From a virus: 25,925 nt of DNA. Under the pieces are notes generated by a model. It worked only from the letters and a program-made list of their open reading frames with translations, ran no database searches and was not told where the DNA came from. The stretch covers positions 1-25,925 of the IMG/VR virus record IMGVR_UViG_3300028800_000289; one strand, given 5' to 3'. A program made the translations under genes and the position numbers. Shown piece after piece: positions 1 to 5,718 of the stretch. The first letter of the stretch is position 1, and every line of letters begins with the position of its first letter.

Positions 1-12
1 ATCGAATAAAAG

Positions 13-18
13 TATAAT
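13..18 (+). promoter_or_regulatory. TATAAT box (candidate late-type promoter)
   Basis: A TATAAT sequence overlaps the first ATG of the opening gene and lies 19 nt before the in-frame ATG at 38. It belongs to a set of similar boxes just upstream of start codons in this window. If it is a promoter, the start at 38 is favoured. Confidence 0.3.
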
Positions 19-256
19 GCACGAACAAAATGGATCAATGTCGATTTTGCAAACGTTGGAAGCAATACAAAATCAACATAATAAACTTCACGATAGTGAT
101 ACAAAACGTATTGATACGTGGCAAAATGAGCATAATGCAAGACATGATAGAGACGAAAAACGTCGAAAATGGTTTATTGCAATATCTGTATCGTCAATAG
201 GCGCTTGTGCAGCATTATTGGGTGTTTGTGTAACATTAATAATACATTTTTGGTAA
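17..256 (+). CDS. small membrane-anchored protein, unknown function
   Basis: This 79-residue protein has a polar N-terminal half (about residues 8-52) rich in Gln, Asn, His and charged residues, which is probably helical. A single hydrophobic segment follows at about residues 53-78, giving a C-terminally anchored layout. The basic stretch just before the segment (EKRRK) would keep the N-terminal part in the cytoplasm. An in-frame ATG at 38 is an equally likely start, because a TATAAT box covers 13-18 and overlaps the first ATG; starting at 38 gives 72 residues. No strong Shine-Dalgarno is visible for either start. The stop lies 1 nt before the next ATG at 258, so the two genes are probably co-translated. 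I do not recognise a family. Small holin- or spanin-like roles are possible but nothing specific supports them. Confidence 0.6.
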   Translation: MHEQNGSMSILQTLEAIQNQHNKLHDSDTKRIDTWQNEHNARHDRDEKRRKWFIAISVSSIGACAALLGVCVTLIIHFW

Positions 257-257
257 A

Positions 258-650
258 ATGTCTGAACTTTTAACAAAATCCAAAGAACGCATTAAACGTC
301 TCGGCGAAGTTTATACACCAAAAACTCTCGTCTTGCGAATGCTTCGCCAAATTCCCTTAGAAATCTGGTCTGATCCCACAAAAACGTTCTTGGATAATAG
401 TTGTGGAAATGGAAATTTCATAGTCGAAATCATCAAACTAAAAATCAAAATGGGCTCATCGCCAATACAAGCATTATCATCCTGTTTTGGCGTAGACATC
501 ATGAGCGATAATATTGAAGAGTGTAAGGAAAGACTATTACTCGCCGCTGAAAAGACTTCTGGATTGAAACGTGAACAGTCATGGATCGACATCGTGAACA
601 AGAATATAGTGTGTCATGATGCGCTCACGTACAATTACGATTTTGAGTGA
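258..650 (+). CDS. N6-adenine DNA methyltransferase-like protein, lacking the catalytic NPPY region
   Basis: The 130-residue protein matches the N-terminal part of type I (HsdM-like) N6-adenine methyltransferases. It has a GEVYTP motif at residues 16-21, a SAM-binding motif I (FLDNSCGNGNF, 44-54), an acidic motif after strand 2 (GVDI, 78-81) and a conserved Asp-Ala-Leu near 121. The protein stops just where the NPPY catalytic motif would be expected. Short proteins of this type are common in phages, so this may be a normal phage family that binds SAM or has lost catalysis rather than a recent truncation. The start follows the previous stop by 1 nt. No restriction endonuclease partner lies next to it. 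A role in self-methylation against host restriction is plausible only if the active site is supplied elsewhere. Confidence 0.75.
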   Translation: MSELLTKSKERIKRLGEVYTPKTLVLRMLRQIPLEIWSDPTKTFLDNSCGNGNFIVEIIKLKIKMGSSPIQALSSCFGVDIMSDNIEECKERLLLAAEKTSGLKREQSWIDIVNKNIVCHDALTYNYDFE

Positions 651-668
651 TAACACAGGAGCATAAAC

Positions 669-839
669 ATGAAAAACACATGCACGCTGTACGATAGCAA
701 CACTAACGAACCACTAAGTCACACTGATCTTGGCATCACGCCAAAGCAATATGCGCAGTTAGTTTTCGAGTCGCTTGACGCTGACACGTTCGATGGATAC
801 ACGCTGACTGACACCGGTCGCCGTGTTTACGCACTGTAA
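669..839 (+). CDS. small hypothetical protein (56 aa)
   Basis: A 56-residue reading frame starts at an ATG preceded by a good Shine-Dalgarno (AGGAG, about 7 nt upstream) and ends at TAA. It is soluble and mildly acidic, with no membrane segment. The sequence opens MKNTCTLYDSNTNEP and closes with a short, polar Gly/Thr/Arg-rich tail. I do not recognise a family. The ribosome site, the fit between flanking genes and the same strand as its neighbours support it as real. It lies in a run of small early-type genes. Confidence 0.65.
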   Translation: MKNTCTLYDSNTNEPLSHTDLGITPKQYAQLVFESLDADTFDGYTLTDTGRRVYAL

Positions 840-875
840 GTGTAAACGAGTGTGTAATGTGATACTATGGTTAAC

Positions 876-1130
876 ATGAAGATCGTATCTAAAGACAACA
901 GAGACATGCTCGAAGAAAATCGCGTTGCAGACGTCACACTCGCAGAAGGCGTGTCGATCGGCTTTGCAAAACTGTTTTGCGACGCAGTCAACGCGGTGTA
1001 CAAAAACAAGAAGACTGACAGGTGGTTCACTGCAACCATTGAAGATGACGATTACGTGCTCAAGAGGCTTGGAAAGAACGTGATCTTTCCACGTGAGTGG
1101 CTGAGCAGGATGACGTTGCTTTGGCGATGA
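876..1130 (+). CDS. small hypothetical protein, paralogue of the gene at 2037
   Basis: This 84-residue protein aligns over its whole length with the product at 2037-2270. Shared features include the opening MKIV-KDNR, a central Lys/Ala-rich helix, the pattern DRW/DKW followed by EDDY-V-KR, and the ending V-FP-EW. I chose the ATG at 876 rather than the in-frame ATG at 867 because it lines up with the paralogue's start. Neither start has a clear Shine-Dalgarno. The conserved EDDY and FP-EWL motifs suggest a small compact domain. No known family is recognised. The two copies flank a group of tiny membrane peptides, which points to a local duplication. Confidence 0.65.
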   Translation: MKIVSKDNRDMLEENRVADVTLAEGVSIGFAKLFCDAVNAVYKNKKTDRWFTATIEDDDYVLKRLGKNVIFPREWLSRMTLLWR

Positions 1131-1155
1131 ATTTTGTTTCCCGTTGAGAATGAAC

Positions 1156-1344
1156 ATGAAAAACAAGAACTCTTTTGTGATAGACGTAGACGGCTTCAAC
1201 TTCACGCCTGACAACGTGACACATGACATGATAAAGCGTGCGATTGGCGTTGCAGTTCATGAGGGCGCGTACAGCGAAAGAGAGGAGCAAGTGATGCTCG
1301 CTGAGCTCAATCGACTAATTGGCGTTGACAGGAGCAAAAAGTAA
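1156..1344 (+). CDS. small hypothetical protein (62 aa)
   Basis: This soluble 62-residue protein begins MKNKNSFVIDVDGF. Its C-terminal half looks helical, with an acidic-basic pattern (EREEQVMLAELNRLIG). Two in-frame ATGs at 1150 and 1156 compete; the second has the better spacing to a weak GAG site. The stop lies 5 nt before the next gene at 1350, so the two are probably transcribed together. I do not recognise a family. Paired AEL/RLIG helices of this sort are common in small phage proteins and say little about function. Confidence 0.6.
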   Translation: MKNKNSFVIDVDGFNFTPDNVTHDMIKRAIGVAVHEGAYSEREEQVMLAELNRLIGVDRSKK

Positions 1345-1349
1345 AATCT

Positions 1350-1784
1350 ATGGACACGACTCTAAGATCACTAAGGTGCATGATAACAGAGATGTTGTTG
1401 CTTGAGAGAGCTCCCTCAAGGGGAGACTGGCAAAATCACATTGTTGGTTTTTTGTCAGGAGCAATCAGGGAATTCTACAAGGCTCGTCTGGGAGAGAAAA
1501 ATAAGCTCTCTGTGCCGCAAGACATTGATCACTGGTACAAAGAAGTAAGACAGCTTCGTGATGCTGCGTGTAACGTGTATAATCAAAGAACGAAGAAAAG
1601 CTTCAACAAAGAAAAAGCGTACAGACAAGCAATTGAAGAAATTAAAGACATTGACGCAAAAAAGCGAAGAGAAGCTGAACACATCATTGAGAGAGACTAT
1701 AAAACGATTTTATCGCTTCACGTGTCAGACAAAGACACTGAGGATTTTTGGGAAATGATCGATTACATAATTCTTTCAGGTTAA
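1350..1784 (+). CDS. leader-bearing helical protein, paralogue of the gene at 17555
   Basis: The 144-residue product shares several blocks with the protein at 17555-18046: SGAIREFYKARLGEK, the pattern D--HWY-EV, and D--DFWE--D near the end. It is almost entirely helical and highly charged. Its first 21 residues (MDTTLRSLRCMITEMLLLERA) form an amphipathic helix like the leaders on about ten other proteins here. That leader ends in L-L-E followed by R, close to the T4 prohead-protease rule (L/I)-x-E. By inference it may be packaged in the capsid and trimmed. The conserved aromatic and charged blocks (FYKAR, HWY, DFW) mark the family core, whose function is unknown. Confidence 0.7.
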   Translation: MDTTLRSLRCMITEMLLLERAPSRGDWQNHIVGFLSGAIREFYKARLGEKNKLSVPQDIDHWYKEVRQLRDAACNVYNQRTKKSFNKEKAYRQAIEEIKDIDAKKRREAEHIIERDYKTILSLHVSDKDTEDFWEMIDYIILSG

Positions 1785-1798
1785 AACGGGAGACTTAA

Positions 1799-1879
1799 AT
1801 GATACTTTACGCCTATATGGGTATATTATTGCTAATCATAACAGCTATCATGCTGTGGGTTTTAGCGACAGGAGATTGA
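1799..1879 (+). CDS. 26-residue single-span membrane peptide
   Basis: This tiny frame encodes a peptide that is almost entirely one hydrophobic helix (Ile/Leu-rich, residues 3-23) ending in GD. A GGGAG ribosome site lies 5 nt before the ATG. It is the first of five similar peptides of 24-26 residues between 1799 and 2448. Size and hydrophobicity resemble phage-encoded membrane micropeptides, but no family can be named. The site and the tandem arrangement support real translation. Confidence 0.6.
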   Translation: MILYAYMGILLLIITAIMLWVLATGD

Positions 1880-1880
1880 C

Positions 1881-1958
1881 ATGTTTGGAACATTAATTGT
1901 ATGTGTTGTAATTTGTTACGTGATCGTGTGTGTAGTCAAGTGTTGCGTGAAAGAGTGA
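1881..1958 (+). CDS. 25-residue Cys/Val-rich membrane peptide
   Basis: The peptide is a single Val/Ile/Cys-rich span with a short charged tail (VKCCVKE). A GGAG site sits 6 nt before the ATG, inside the end of the previous small gene, whose stop is 1 nt upstream. The four cysteines could be acylated or form disulfides, but that is speculation. It is the second member of the micropeptide run. Confidence 0.55.
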   Translation: MFGTLIVCVVICYVIVCVVKCCVKE

Positions 1959-1962
1959 CAAC

Positions 1963-2040
1963 GTGACAGCACTATCAGTTTGCGTTGTAGTATTTTTTAT
2001 TGTTTTCGTCATTGGTTGCATAAGTGAAAAGAAAAAATGA
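1963..2040 (+). CDS. 25-residue membrane peptide, GTG start, coupled to the next gene
   Basis: Starting at a GTG, this frame encodes a Val/Phe-rich hydrophobic span followed by SEKKK. Its stop codon overlaps the ATG at 2037 in an ATGA arrangement, a typical sign of translational coupling. The ribosome site is weak (GAG in the preceding stop region). Like its neighbours it is probably a single-pass peptide with a positively charged cytoplasmic tail. Confidence 0.5.
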   Translation: MTALSVCVVVFFIVFVIGCISEKKK

Positions 2041-2270
2041 AGATCGTAGTAAAAGACAACAGGCGCATTCCGAATGAAAACAAGTTCGCTGAAGCGCTCA
2101 TAGCCGAACACGTCACGGCGAAGTTTGCGTACGTGTTTCGCAATGCAACGAACGACATGTACAGACAAAACGCAACCGACAAGTGGTACAAGGCGTGTGT
2201 TGAGGAGGACGATTACACCGTGAAGCGTGACGGTGTAGACGTGACATTTCCTCCTGAATGGCTGATGTGA
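2037..2270 (+). CDS. small hypothetical protein, paralogue of the gene at 876
   Basis: This 77-residue protein is a diverged copy of the product at 876-1130. It keeps the MKIV-KDNR start, an Ala/Phe-rich central helix, a DKWYKA/EEDDYTVKR block and the FPPEWLM end. The conserved residues cluster in the C-terminal half, so that part is probably the functional core. The ATG overlaps the stop of the preceding membrane peptide by 4 nt. No known family is recognised. Two copies separated by small membrane peptides suggest duplication of a gene-plus-peptide unit. Confidence 0.7.
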   Translation: MKIVVKDNRRIPNENKFAEALIAEHVTAKFAYVFRNATNDMYRQNATDKWYKACVEEDDYTVKRDGVDVTFPPEWLM

Positions 2271-2282
2271 AGGGAAATTAGA

Positions 2283-2357
2283 GTGACAGTCGTTGTAGTG
2301 TGTGTAGGAACTTTTTTCGCGGTGGTGATCGCTGCGTTGTTGTCGTTGTATGAGTGA
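2283..2357 (+). CDS. 24-residue membrane peptide, GTG start
   Basis: A GTG-started frame encodes a Val/Ala/Leu-rich span ending in SLYE. An AAGGG site lies about 9 nt upstream, directly after the stop of the 2037 gene. It resembles the peptide at 1963 in start codon, length and position next to a paralogue copy, though here it follows that copy rather than preceding it. Confidence 0.5.
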   Translation: MTVVVVCVGTFFAVVIAALLSLYE

Positions 2358-2367
2358 AAGGAGAAAT

Positions 2368-2448
2368 ATGTTGTCGTTTATTTTAGCGTTTTCAGGTGCA
2401 ATTCTCATATTGATAACGGCGTTATTGATTAGCAATTACATCAAATGA
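2368..2448 (+). CDS. 26-residue single-span membrane peptide
   Basis: This frame encodes an Ile/Leu-rich helix that ends in SNYIK. The ribosome site is excellent (AAGGAG, 5-6 nt before the ATG) and is the strongest in this cluster. The stop is followed 5 nt later by the tRNA gene. It is the last of the five micropeptides. Confidence 0.6.
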   Translation: MLSFILAFSGAILILITALLISNYIK

Positions 2449-2453
2449 CTTAT

Positions 2454-2527
2454 TGGGATGTCGTCTAATGGTAAAGCAGAGGTCTCATAAGCCTCATATC
2501 GTGGTTCAATTCCACGCATCCCAACCA
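2454..2527 (+). tRNA. tRNA with CAT anticodon (Met, or Ile2 if lysidine-modified)
   Basis: A 74-nt cloverleaf can be drawn. The acceptor stem is TGGGATG/CATCCCA. The D-arm contains AATGGTAA, with one mismatched pair in its stem. The anticodon stem GAGGT/GCCTC encloses the loop CTCATAA, with the anticodon at 2486-2488. The variable loop has 4 nt, and the T-stem CGTGG/CCACG encloses TTCAATT. The discriminator is A and CCA is encoded (2525-2527). The first acceptor pair is U-A. A CAT anticodon may be elongator Met or a tRNA-Ile that needs lysidine; sequence alone does not settle which. A coding frame begins 1 nt after the CCA. Confidence 0.93.
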
Positions 2528-2528
2528 A

Positions 2529-2684
2529 ATGAAAAAGCGTAGAGAAAAGAAAGCACGTTGCATTGAAGCGTTGCACATGCTGCTCGCAAGCAAGTCATGT
2601 GTGATGCGTGACAGGCGTCGAAGGCGTGAAAAAGAACGGGAGAAGAAAGTCGAAAATGATTTTGACGTGAGTGATAATTATTAA
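2529..2684 (+). CDS. small, very basic hypothetical protein (51 aa)
   Basis: The 51-residue frame is packed with Lys, Arg and Glu (RDRRRRREKEREKK in the middle) around a short hydrophobic patch with two Cys. It would be a charged helix able to bind nucleic acid. The ATG starts 1 nt after the tRNA CCA, so any ribosome site would have to lie inside the tRNA and none is visible. The frame may be expressed only after tRNA processing, or not at all. Being sandwiched between the tRNA and the gene at 2688, with no other frame there, gives modest support. Confidence 0.45.
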   Translation: MKKRREKKARCIEALHMLLASKSCVMRDRRRRREKEREKKVENDFDVSDNY

Positions 2685-2687
2685 CAA

Positions 2688-3770
2688 ATGGAATTCACGT
2701 TGAACGAGCTTCGGCAGCTTCTTCGAGAGGCTGCGAATGCTGCTTATGAAATCTTGGGAGTGTCAAAGAACTCGTCTCCTGAAGAGATCAAACGTGCGTA
2801 CAGGCAGAAGGCGTTAACGTTGCATCCCGACAGAAATCCAGGCGTTGACACGACGTCGAAGATGGCAAAGCTCAACGTTGCGTATAGCATCTTATCTGAT
2901 CCCATGAAGCGCAGCAAGTACAACTCGATGGGTGACAGGACTGTTGACGCTGAAATTCATGCTGCGTCGACTGCACGAAAGGAACCGCAAGCAAAGCAAA
3001 GCGCTGCCGGTTGGAATTCTCCCTACGATGCATCATGGAATTCTCCCTACGACAAAAATAACAATTCATGGGGATCTTCAAAACAAAAGGCTGAGCCTCC
3101 GCCTTGGGAGAAGAAAGAAAAGAAAAAGCGCCCGGCGCCTGACGAAAACGATGGATGGAAAGGCTCACGCAAGACACGTGAAACTGTAGACGATCCTTAT
3201 CAAGTACAATACTTTACATACGTCAATGGAACGTCAAACAAATTTTGGAGCATACAATTAACACCTACTGCGACAAGTGGAACGTTTGATGTCATGGTAC
3301 GTTGGGGTAGAATTGGATCAGTTGGACGGAATAAACTATTTTATTTTTCAAATCTTGGCTTGGCGCGAAGGTTCATAAGAACAAAAATTGGTGAAAAGTC
3401 GTCAGAGGGTTATGTGAGATCTTCAGACACAACGGGTAACAAAAAAGAAGAACCAAAAACACAAACTCCGCCTGTTGAAAAGCCTCAAGAAGCTGTGCCT
3501 CCTCGCAAGCCTCGCTCGTCTTACAAAGTCTATGGGCCTCACCATGGTAAGCCCGCTTCTGCTCACTACGCTGGTCACATTTACACACCTCAAGGTGGAC
3601 AGACGAAGTTCAGGCCTGGGATGCGTGCAAACATGGGCTTGGGTTCAGATGGCAGACTTGGTGTGAATAATCCCGAGACAGGTGACACGGAAGCGTGGAA
3701 CATTGACGAGAGCGTGATACACGACATGCTCATAGAGTACGCATTGCGATGTGTTGAATATAATCTTTAA
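2688..3770 (+). CDS. DnaJ-domain / WGR-domain fusion protein with capsid-targeting-like leader
   Basis: This 360-residue protein has four parts. Residues 1-17 form an amphipathic leader (LNELRQLLREA) that contains L-R-E followed by A, a match to the T4 prohead-protease site. Residues 18-82 are a J domain (AYEILGVSKNSSPEEIKRAY) with the diagnostic HPD at 46-48, which in DnaJ proteins stimulates the DnaK ATPase. A low-complexity linker follows, with a duplicated WNSPYD (109 and 117) and a Lys/Pro-rich stretch. Residues about 170-245 form a WGR domain (VRWGRIG at 204-210), a nucleic-acid or protein-binding module known from PARPs and bacterial proteins. The last 80 residues are Gly/Pro-rich and then helical. 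I infer an injected or virion protein that recruits host DnaK to nucleic acid. No Shine-Dalgarno precedes the ATG. Confidence 0.85.
   Translation: MEFTLNELRQLLREAANAAYEILGVSKNSSPEEIKRAYRQKALTLHPDRNPGVDTTSKMAKLNVAYSILSDPMKRSKYNSMGDRTVDAEIHAASTARKEPQAKQSAAGWNSPYDASWNSPYDKNNNSWGSSKQKAEPPPWEKKEKKKRPAPDENDGWKGSRKTRETVDDPYQVQYFTYVNGTSNKFWSIQLTPTATSGTFDVMVRWGRIGSVGRNKLFYFSNLGLARRFIRTKIGEKSSEGYVRSSDTTGNKKEEPKTQTPPVEKPQEAVPPRKPRSSYKVYGPHHGKPASAHYAGHIYTPQGGQTKFRPGMRANMGLGSDGRLGVNNPETGDTEAWNIDESVIHDMLIEYALRCVEYNL
3759..3764 (+). promoter_or_regulatory. TATAAT box 6 nt before the 3771 start
   Basis: The box lies inside the last codons of the preceding gene, six bases before the ATG at 3771, which has no Shine-Dalgarno. 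A transcript starting at the usual distance would begin at or next to the ATG, making it leaderless. It is one of the clearest members of the window-wide set. Confidence 0.45.
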
Positions 3771-4451
3771 ATGAAGATAGAAAATCTTGATCCACTTAAC
3801 GAAAATACACTTAAAAAAGTAGAAACAACTTTTGGAGAGTATTATTTTAATTTATTGTTGAATAACATGCAGTGGACAAAAATAGACGGCGGCCGTGTCT
3901 ATAATTTTAGAAATACGTTGCCAAAGTACGTTAAAACTGTCGTATATGAAGATTTTTATAATTTCGATGCAGTCGCTTTGTGGCCATCCATATTACGAAT
4001 ATGGACAAAAAATGATAAGATATGCGTTGAAGCGGTGAATGAAAGAGAAAAAACGTACAGAACATATGCAACGTGCGGATTGAAAATGTCGTTTGATTTG
4101 CTTAAAACAAAGTATCCAAAACAAAATTGGACACGTGACACGTTTTTAGCATGCGTTGAGAAATATAAAGAAAATTTAAATGAGGCTCAACACATTATTC
4201 CTGTATCAACAAAACGAAATAAAACGACAACATCACTAATGACACATGCGTCTGCATTAAGCTGTGATTATGAGCGATATGAAACAAAATACATCAACGC
4301 AGTCATTGAACAATGTAAAAAAAATGGAATTAGTGTTATTACACGAGAACATGATGGCGTTGTTGTTGATCGTAATATTACAAGCGACGTGTTTGAACAA
4401 ATTAAACAAATTGATGAAAATTATGTTAACATAATGTTAAGAGTAAAATAA
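3771..4451 (+). CDS. unknown protein with DNA-polymerase-B-like motif A
   Basis: The 226-residue product contains FDAVALWPSIL at residues 65-75. This closely resembles motif A of family B DNA polymerases (D--SLYPSI), where the Asp binds a catalytic metal. About 120 residues later SVITREHDGVVVD (188-200) sits where motif C (YGDTDS) would follow the palm helix, but it keeps only one Asp. A Lys/Asn/Thr-rich block (about 148-155) could stand in for motif B. The protein is far too short for a full polymerase. It could be a stand-alone or degenerate palm domain, or the resemblance could be chance. The gene starts directly after the previous stop, has no ribosome site, and is AT-rich compared with the gene before it, as are the next two genes. 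Confidence 0.55.
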   Translation: MKIENLDPLNENTLKKVETTFGEYYFNLLLNNMQWTKIDGGRVYNFRNTLPKYVKTVVYEDFYNFDAVALWPSILRIWTKNDKICVEAVNEREKTYRTYATCGLKMSFDLLKTKYPKQNWTRDTFLACVEKYKENLNEAQHIIPVSTKRNKTTTSLMTHASALSCDYERYETKYINAVIEQCKKNGISVITREHDGVVVDRNITSDVFEQIKQIDENYVNIMLRVK

Positions 4452-4460
4452 TTAAAAATC

Positions 4461-4736
4461 ATGGCACGAGTTATTACACAAAAATCTTTACGACGGATCA
4501 TAAACGAAGAAATTTTAAAAGAAGGTAACAAAAAGAAGTTGGTTAAACAACTTAAATTGCTTAAAGAGCGCGTCAAGGAACTTGAAGCAAAAGTTGACGA
4601 CGATCTAGGCTTGTATGATGATGCTTTTGACAGAGCAACAGCTGCTTTTGATCGAGCAACAGATGAAGATCTAGGCTTGTATGATGATGCTTTTGACAGA
4701 GCCACGAGTCGTGTTGTTAGTAAACGTCGAAAATGA
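4461..4736 (+). CDS. leader-bearing coiled-coil protein with internal repeats
   Basis: The first 22 residues (including LRRIINEEILKEG) form the amphipathic leader seen elsewhere in this window, with L-K-E followed by G at residues 19-22, an exact fit to the T4 prohead-protease rule. A Lys/Leu/Glu coiled coil follows (about 23-47). Next comes an acidic repeat unit of the type DLGLYDDAFDRAT, present twice with a shorter AAFDRAT unit between. The tail is basic (SKRRK). At the DNA level the repeat is a 35-bp perfect direct repeat. By inference it is a packaged internal protein; T4 internal proteins are similarly small and charged. Its stop overlaps the next start (ATGA). Confidence 0.65.
   Translation: MARVITQKSLRRIINEEILKEGNKKKLVKQLKLLKERVKELEAKVDDDLGLYDDAFDRATAAFDRATDEDLGLYDDAFDRATSRVVSKRRK
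4602..4636 (+). repeat. 35-bp direct repeat, copy 1
   Basis: This copy is identical to 4668-4702. The 66-bp spacing equals 22 codons, so the repeat stays in frame and duplicates DLGLYDDAFDRA in the protein at 4461. Slippage or recombination could change the copy number without breaking the frame. Confidence 0.85.
4668..4702 (+). repeat. 35-bp direct repeat, copy 2
   Basis: This is the second perfect copy of the repeat at 4602-4636, in the same reading frame. The absence of silent differences between the copies points to a recent duplication or ongoing homogenisation. Confidence 0.85.
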
Positions 4737-5710
4737 TTGAATACGTCATAATTACAAGCGACGCAGGAATAGAGCTTCATGACGCCCAATGTCATACTTG
4801 TTTATACAAACAAATTGTACACACGTTGGGTGATGAAGATGATCTTGATCGACAATTAAAACTTTTGTCAAGTGGACGTAAAACGTTGCGTTGGTGGTTG
4901 ACACATAAAACGTTTGCTGATTGGATGTTTTTTTGTGATGACGATACGTGGATTTTTGTTGATAATCTTGAAAACGTATGTTCTCATCTTTCAAACGATA
5001 AACCACAAATATTTACACACACGTGTTCACCATGGGGTGCAAAGCATGTGATGCGAGATTTATTTGGGTATGATCAATTTCCGCGTCGTACACAGGAAAT
5101 GTATAACGCAATTCCCGGCATAACGTTTACGGGACAAGGTACAAGCATTTCATGGCATGGTGGTGCAGGTTTATTAATGAACAAAAAGGCTTGTGAACTA
5201 ACACGATGTGCAATGTTTCAAGATGAATTTTATAAAGAAGCATTTAACGTTTTATGTTTTGTTGATATTAGTGTGGGACCCGATGTTCTTTGGCCATGGA
5301 TGTTACCACAGGACTTAATCATGCCAAGAGCATTAGCATTAGCAATAAATTTGTCGGGATTAAAAAAGTGCGACGTTTATAAGGGAATTCACGCTCCGCA
5401 ACGAATTTTTTCAGAAACTCAGCACGCGTGGACATCTTATGGAACAAATTTTCCATCGCGATTAGGACAATCGATTGATATGCACAAAACACAACATCGA
5501 TGTGTTGCTGACTTTAACGAAGCATATTGTGTAAAACAAAATACAAAAGACGAAATTGACGTTGAACAAGCGATTAAATTATCACGTGTACACGAACCAA
5601 CGCGTAGAAAAAACATGCACTTAGTTGATGATTTTGCATCACTTTGTACAATGCATCGCATTAAAAAACCTAAAATGATGTATGATTTATACGCTGCACA
5701 AAACAAATAG
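4733..5710 (+). CDS. Fringe/GT31-like glycosyltransferase
   Basis: The 325-residue protein has the hallmarks of glycosyltransferase family 31 and Fringe-type enzymes. These are a metal-binding acidic triplet in ADWMFFCDDDTWIFVDNL (Asp at 69-71) and a downstream WHGGAGLLM block (141-149) that corresponds to the GGAG acceptor or nucleotide-sugar motif. Family members transfer a sugar from a UDP-sugar to protein or glycan. There is no signal peptide or membrane segment, so it would act in the host cytoplasm, for example on phage proteins, modified DNA or host targets; the target is unknown. The start overlaps the previous stop (ATGA). The gene is AT-rich relative to the structural gene that follows, which may indicate separate acquisition. 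Confidence 0.75.
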   Translation: MIEYVIITSDAGIELHDAQCHTCLYKQIVHTLGDEDDLDRQLKLLSSGRKTLRWWLTHKTFADWMFFCDDDTWIFVDNLENVCSHLSNDKPQIFTHTCSPWGAKHVMRDLFGYDQFPRRTQEMYNAIPGITFTGQGTSISWHGGAGLLMNKKACELTRCAMFQDEFYKEAFNVLCFVDISVGPDVLWPWMLPQDLIMPRALALAINLSGLKKCDVYKGIHAPQRIFSETQHAWTSYGTNFPSRLGQSIDMHKTQHRCVADFNEAYCVKQNTKDEIDVEQAIKLSRVHEPTRRKNMHLVDDFASLCTMHRIKKPKMMYDLYAAQNK

Positions 5711-5718
5711 TTATAATC

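Noticed and set aside
759-1229. A 156-codon minus-strand open frame
   Set aside because: It is antisense to the small genes at 669, 876 and 1156, which have a ribosome site, a paralogue and fitting spacing. Its product is Cys/His/Val-rich and low in acidic residues, typical of a shadow frame.
1893-2435. A 180-codon minus-strand open frame across the micropeptide and paralogue region
   Set aside because: The plus strand holds several small genes with ribosome sites, a coupled ATGA overlap and a conserved paralogue. The minus-strand product has no recognisable features and runs antisense to all of them.
3771-4451. A full family-B or family-A DNA polymerase
   Set aside because: The protein is far too short, lacks an exonuclease domain and a standard motif B, and motif C has only one acidic residue; only a motif-level resemblance is claimed.
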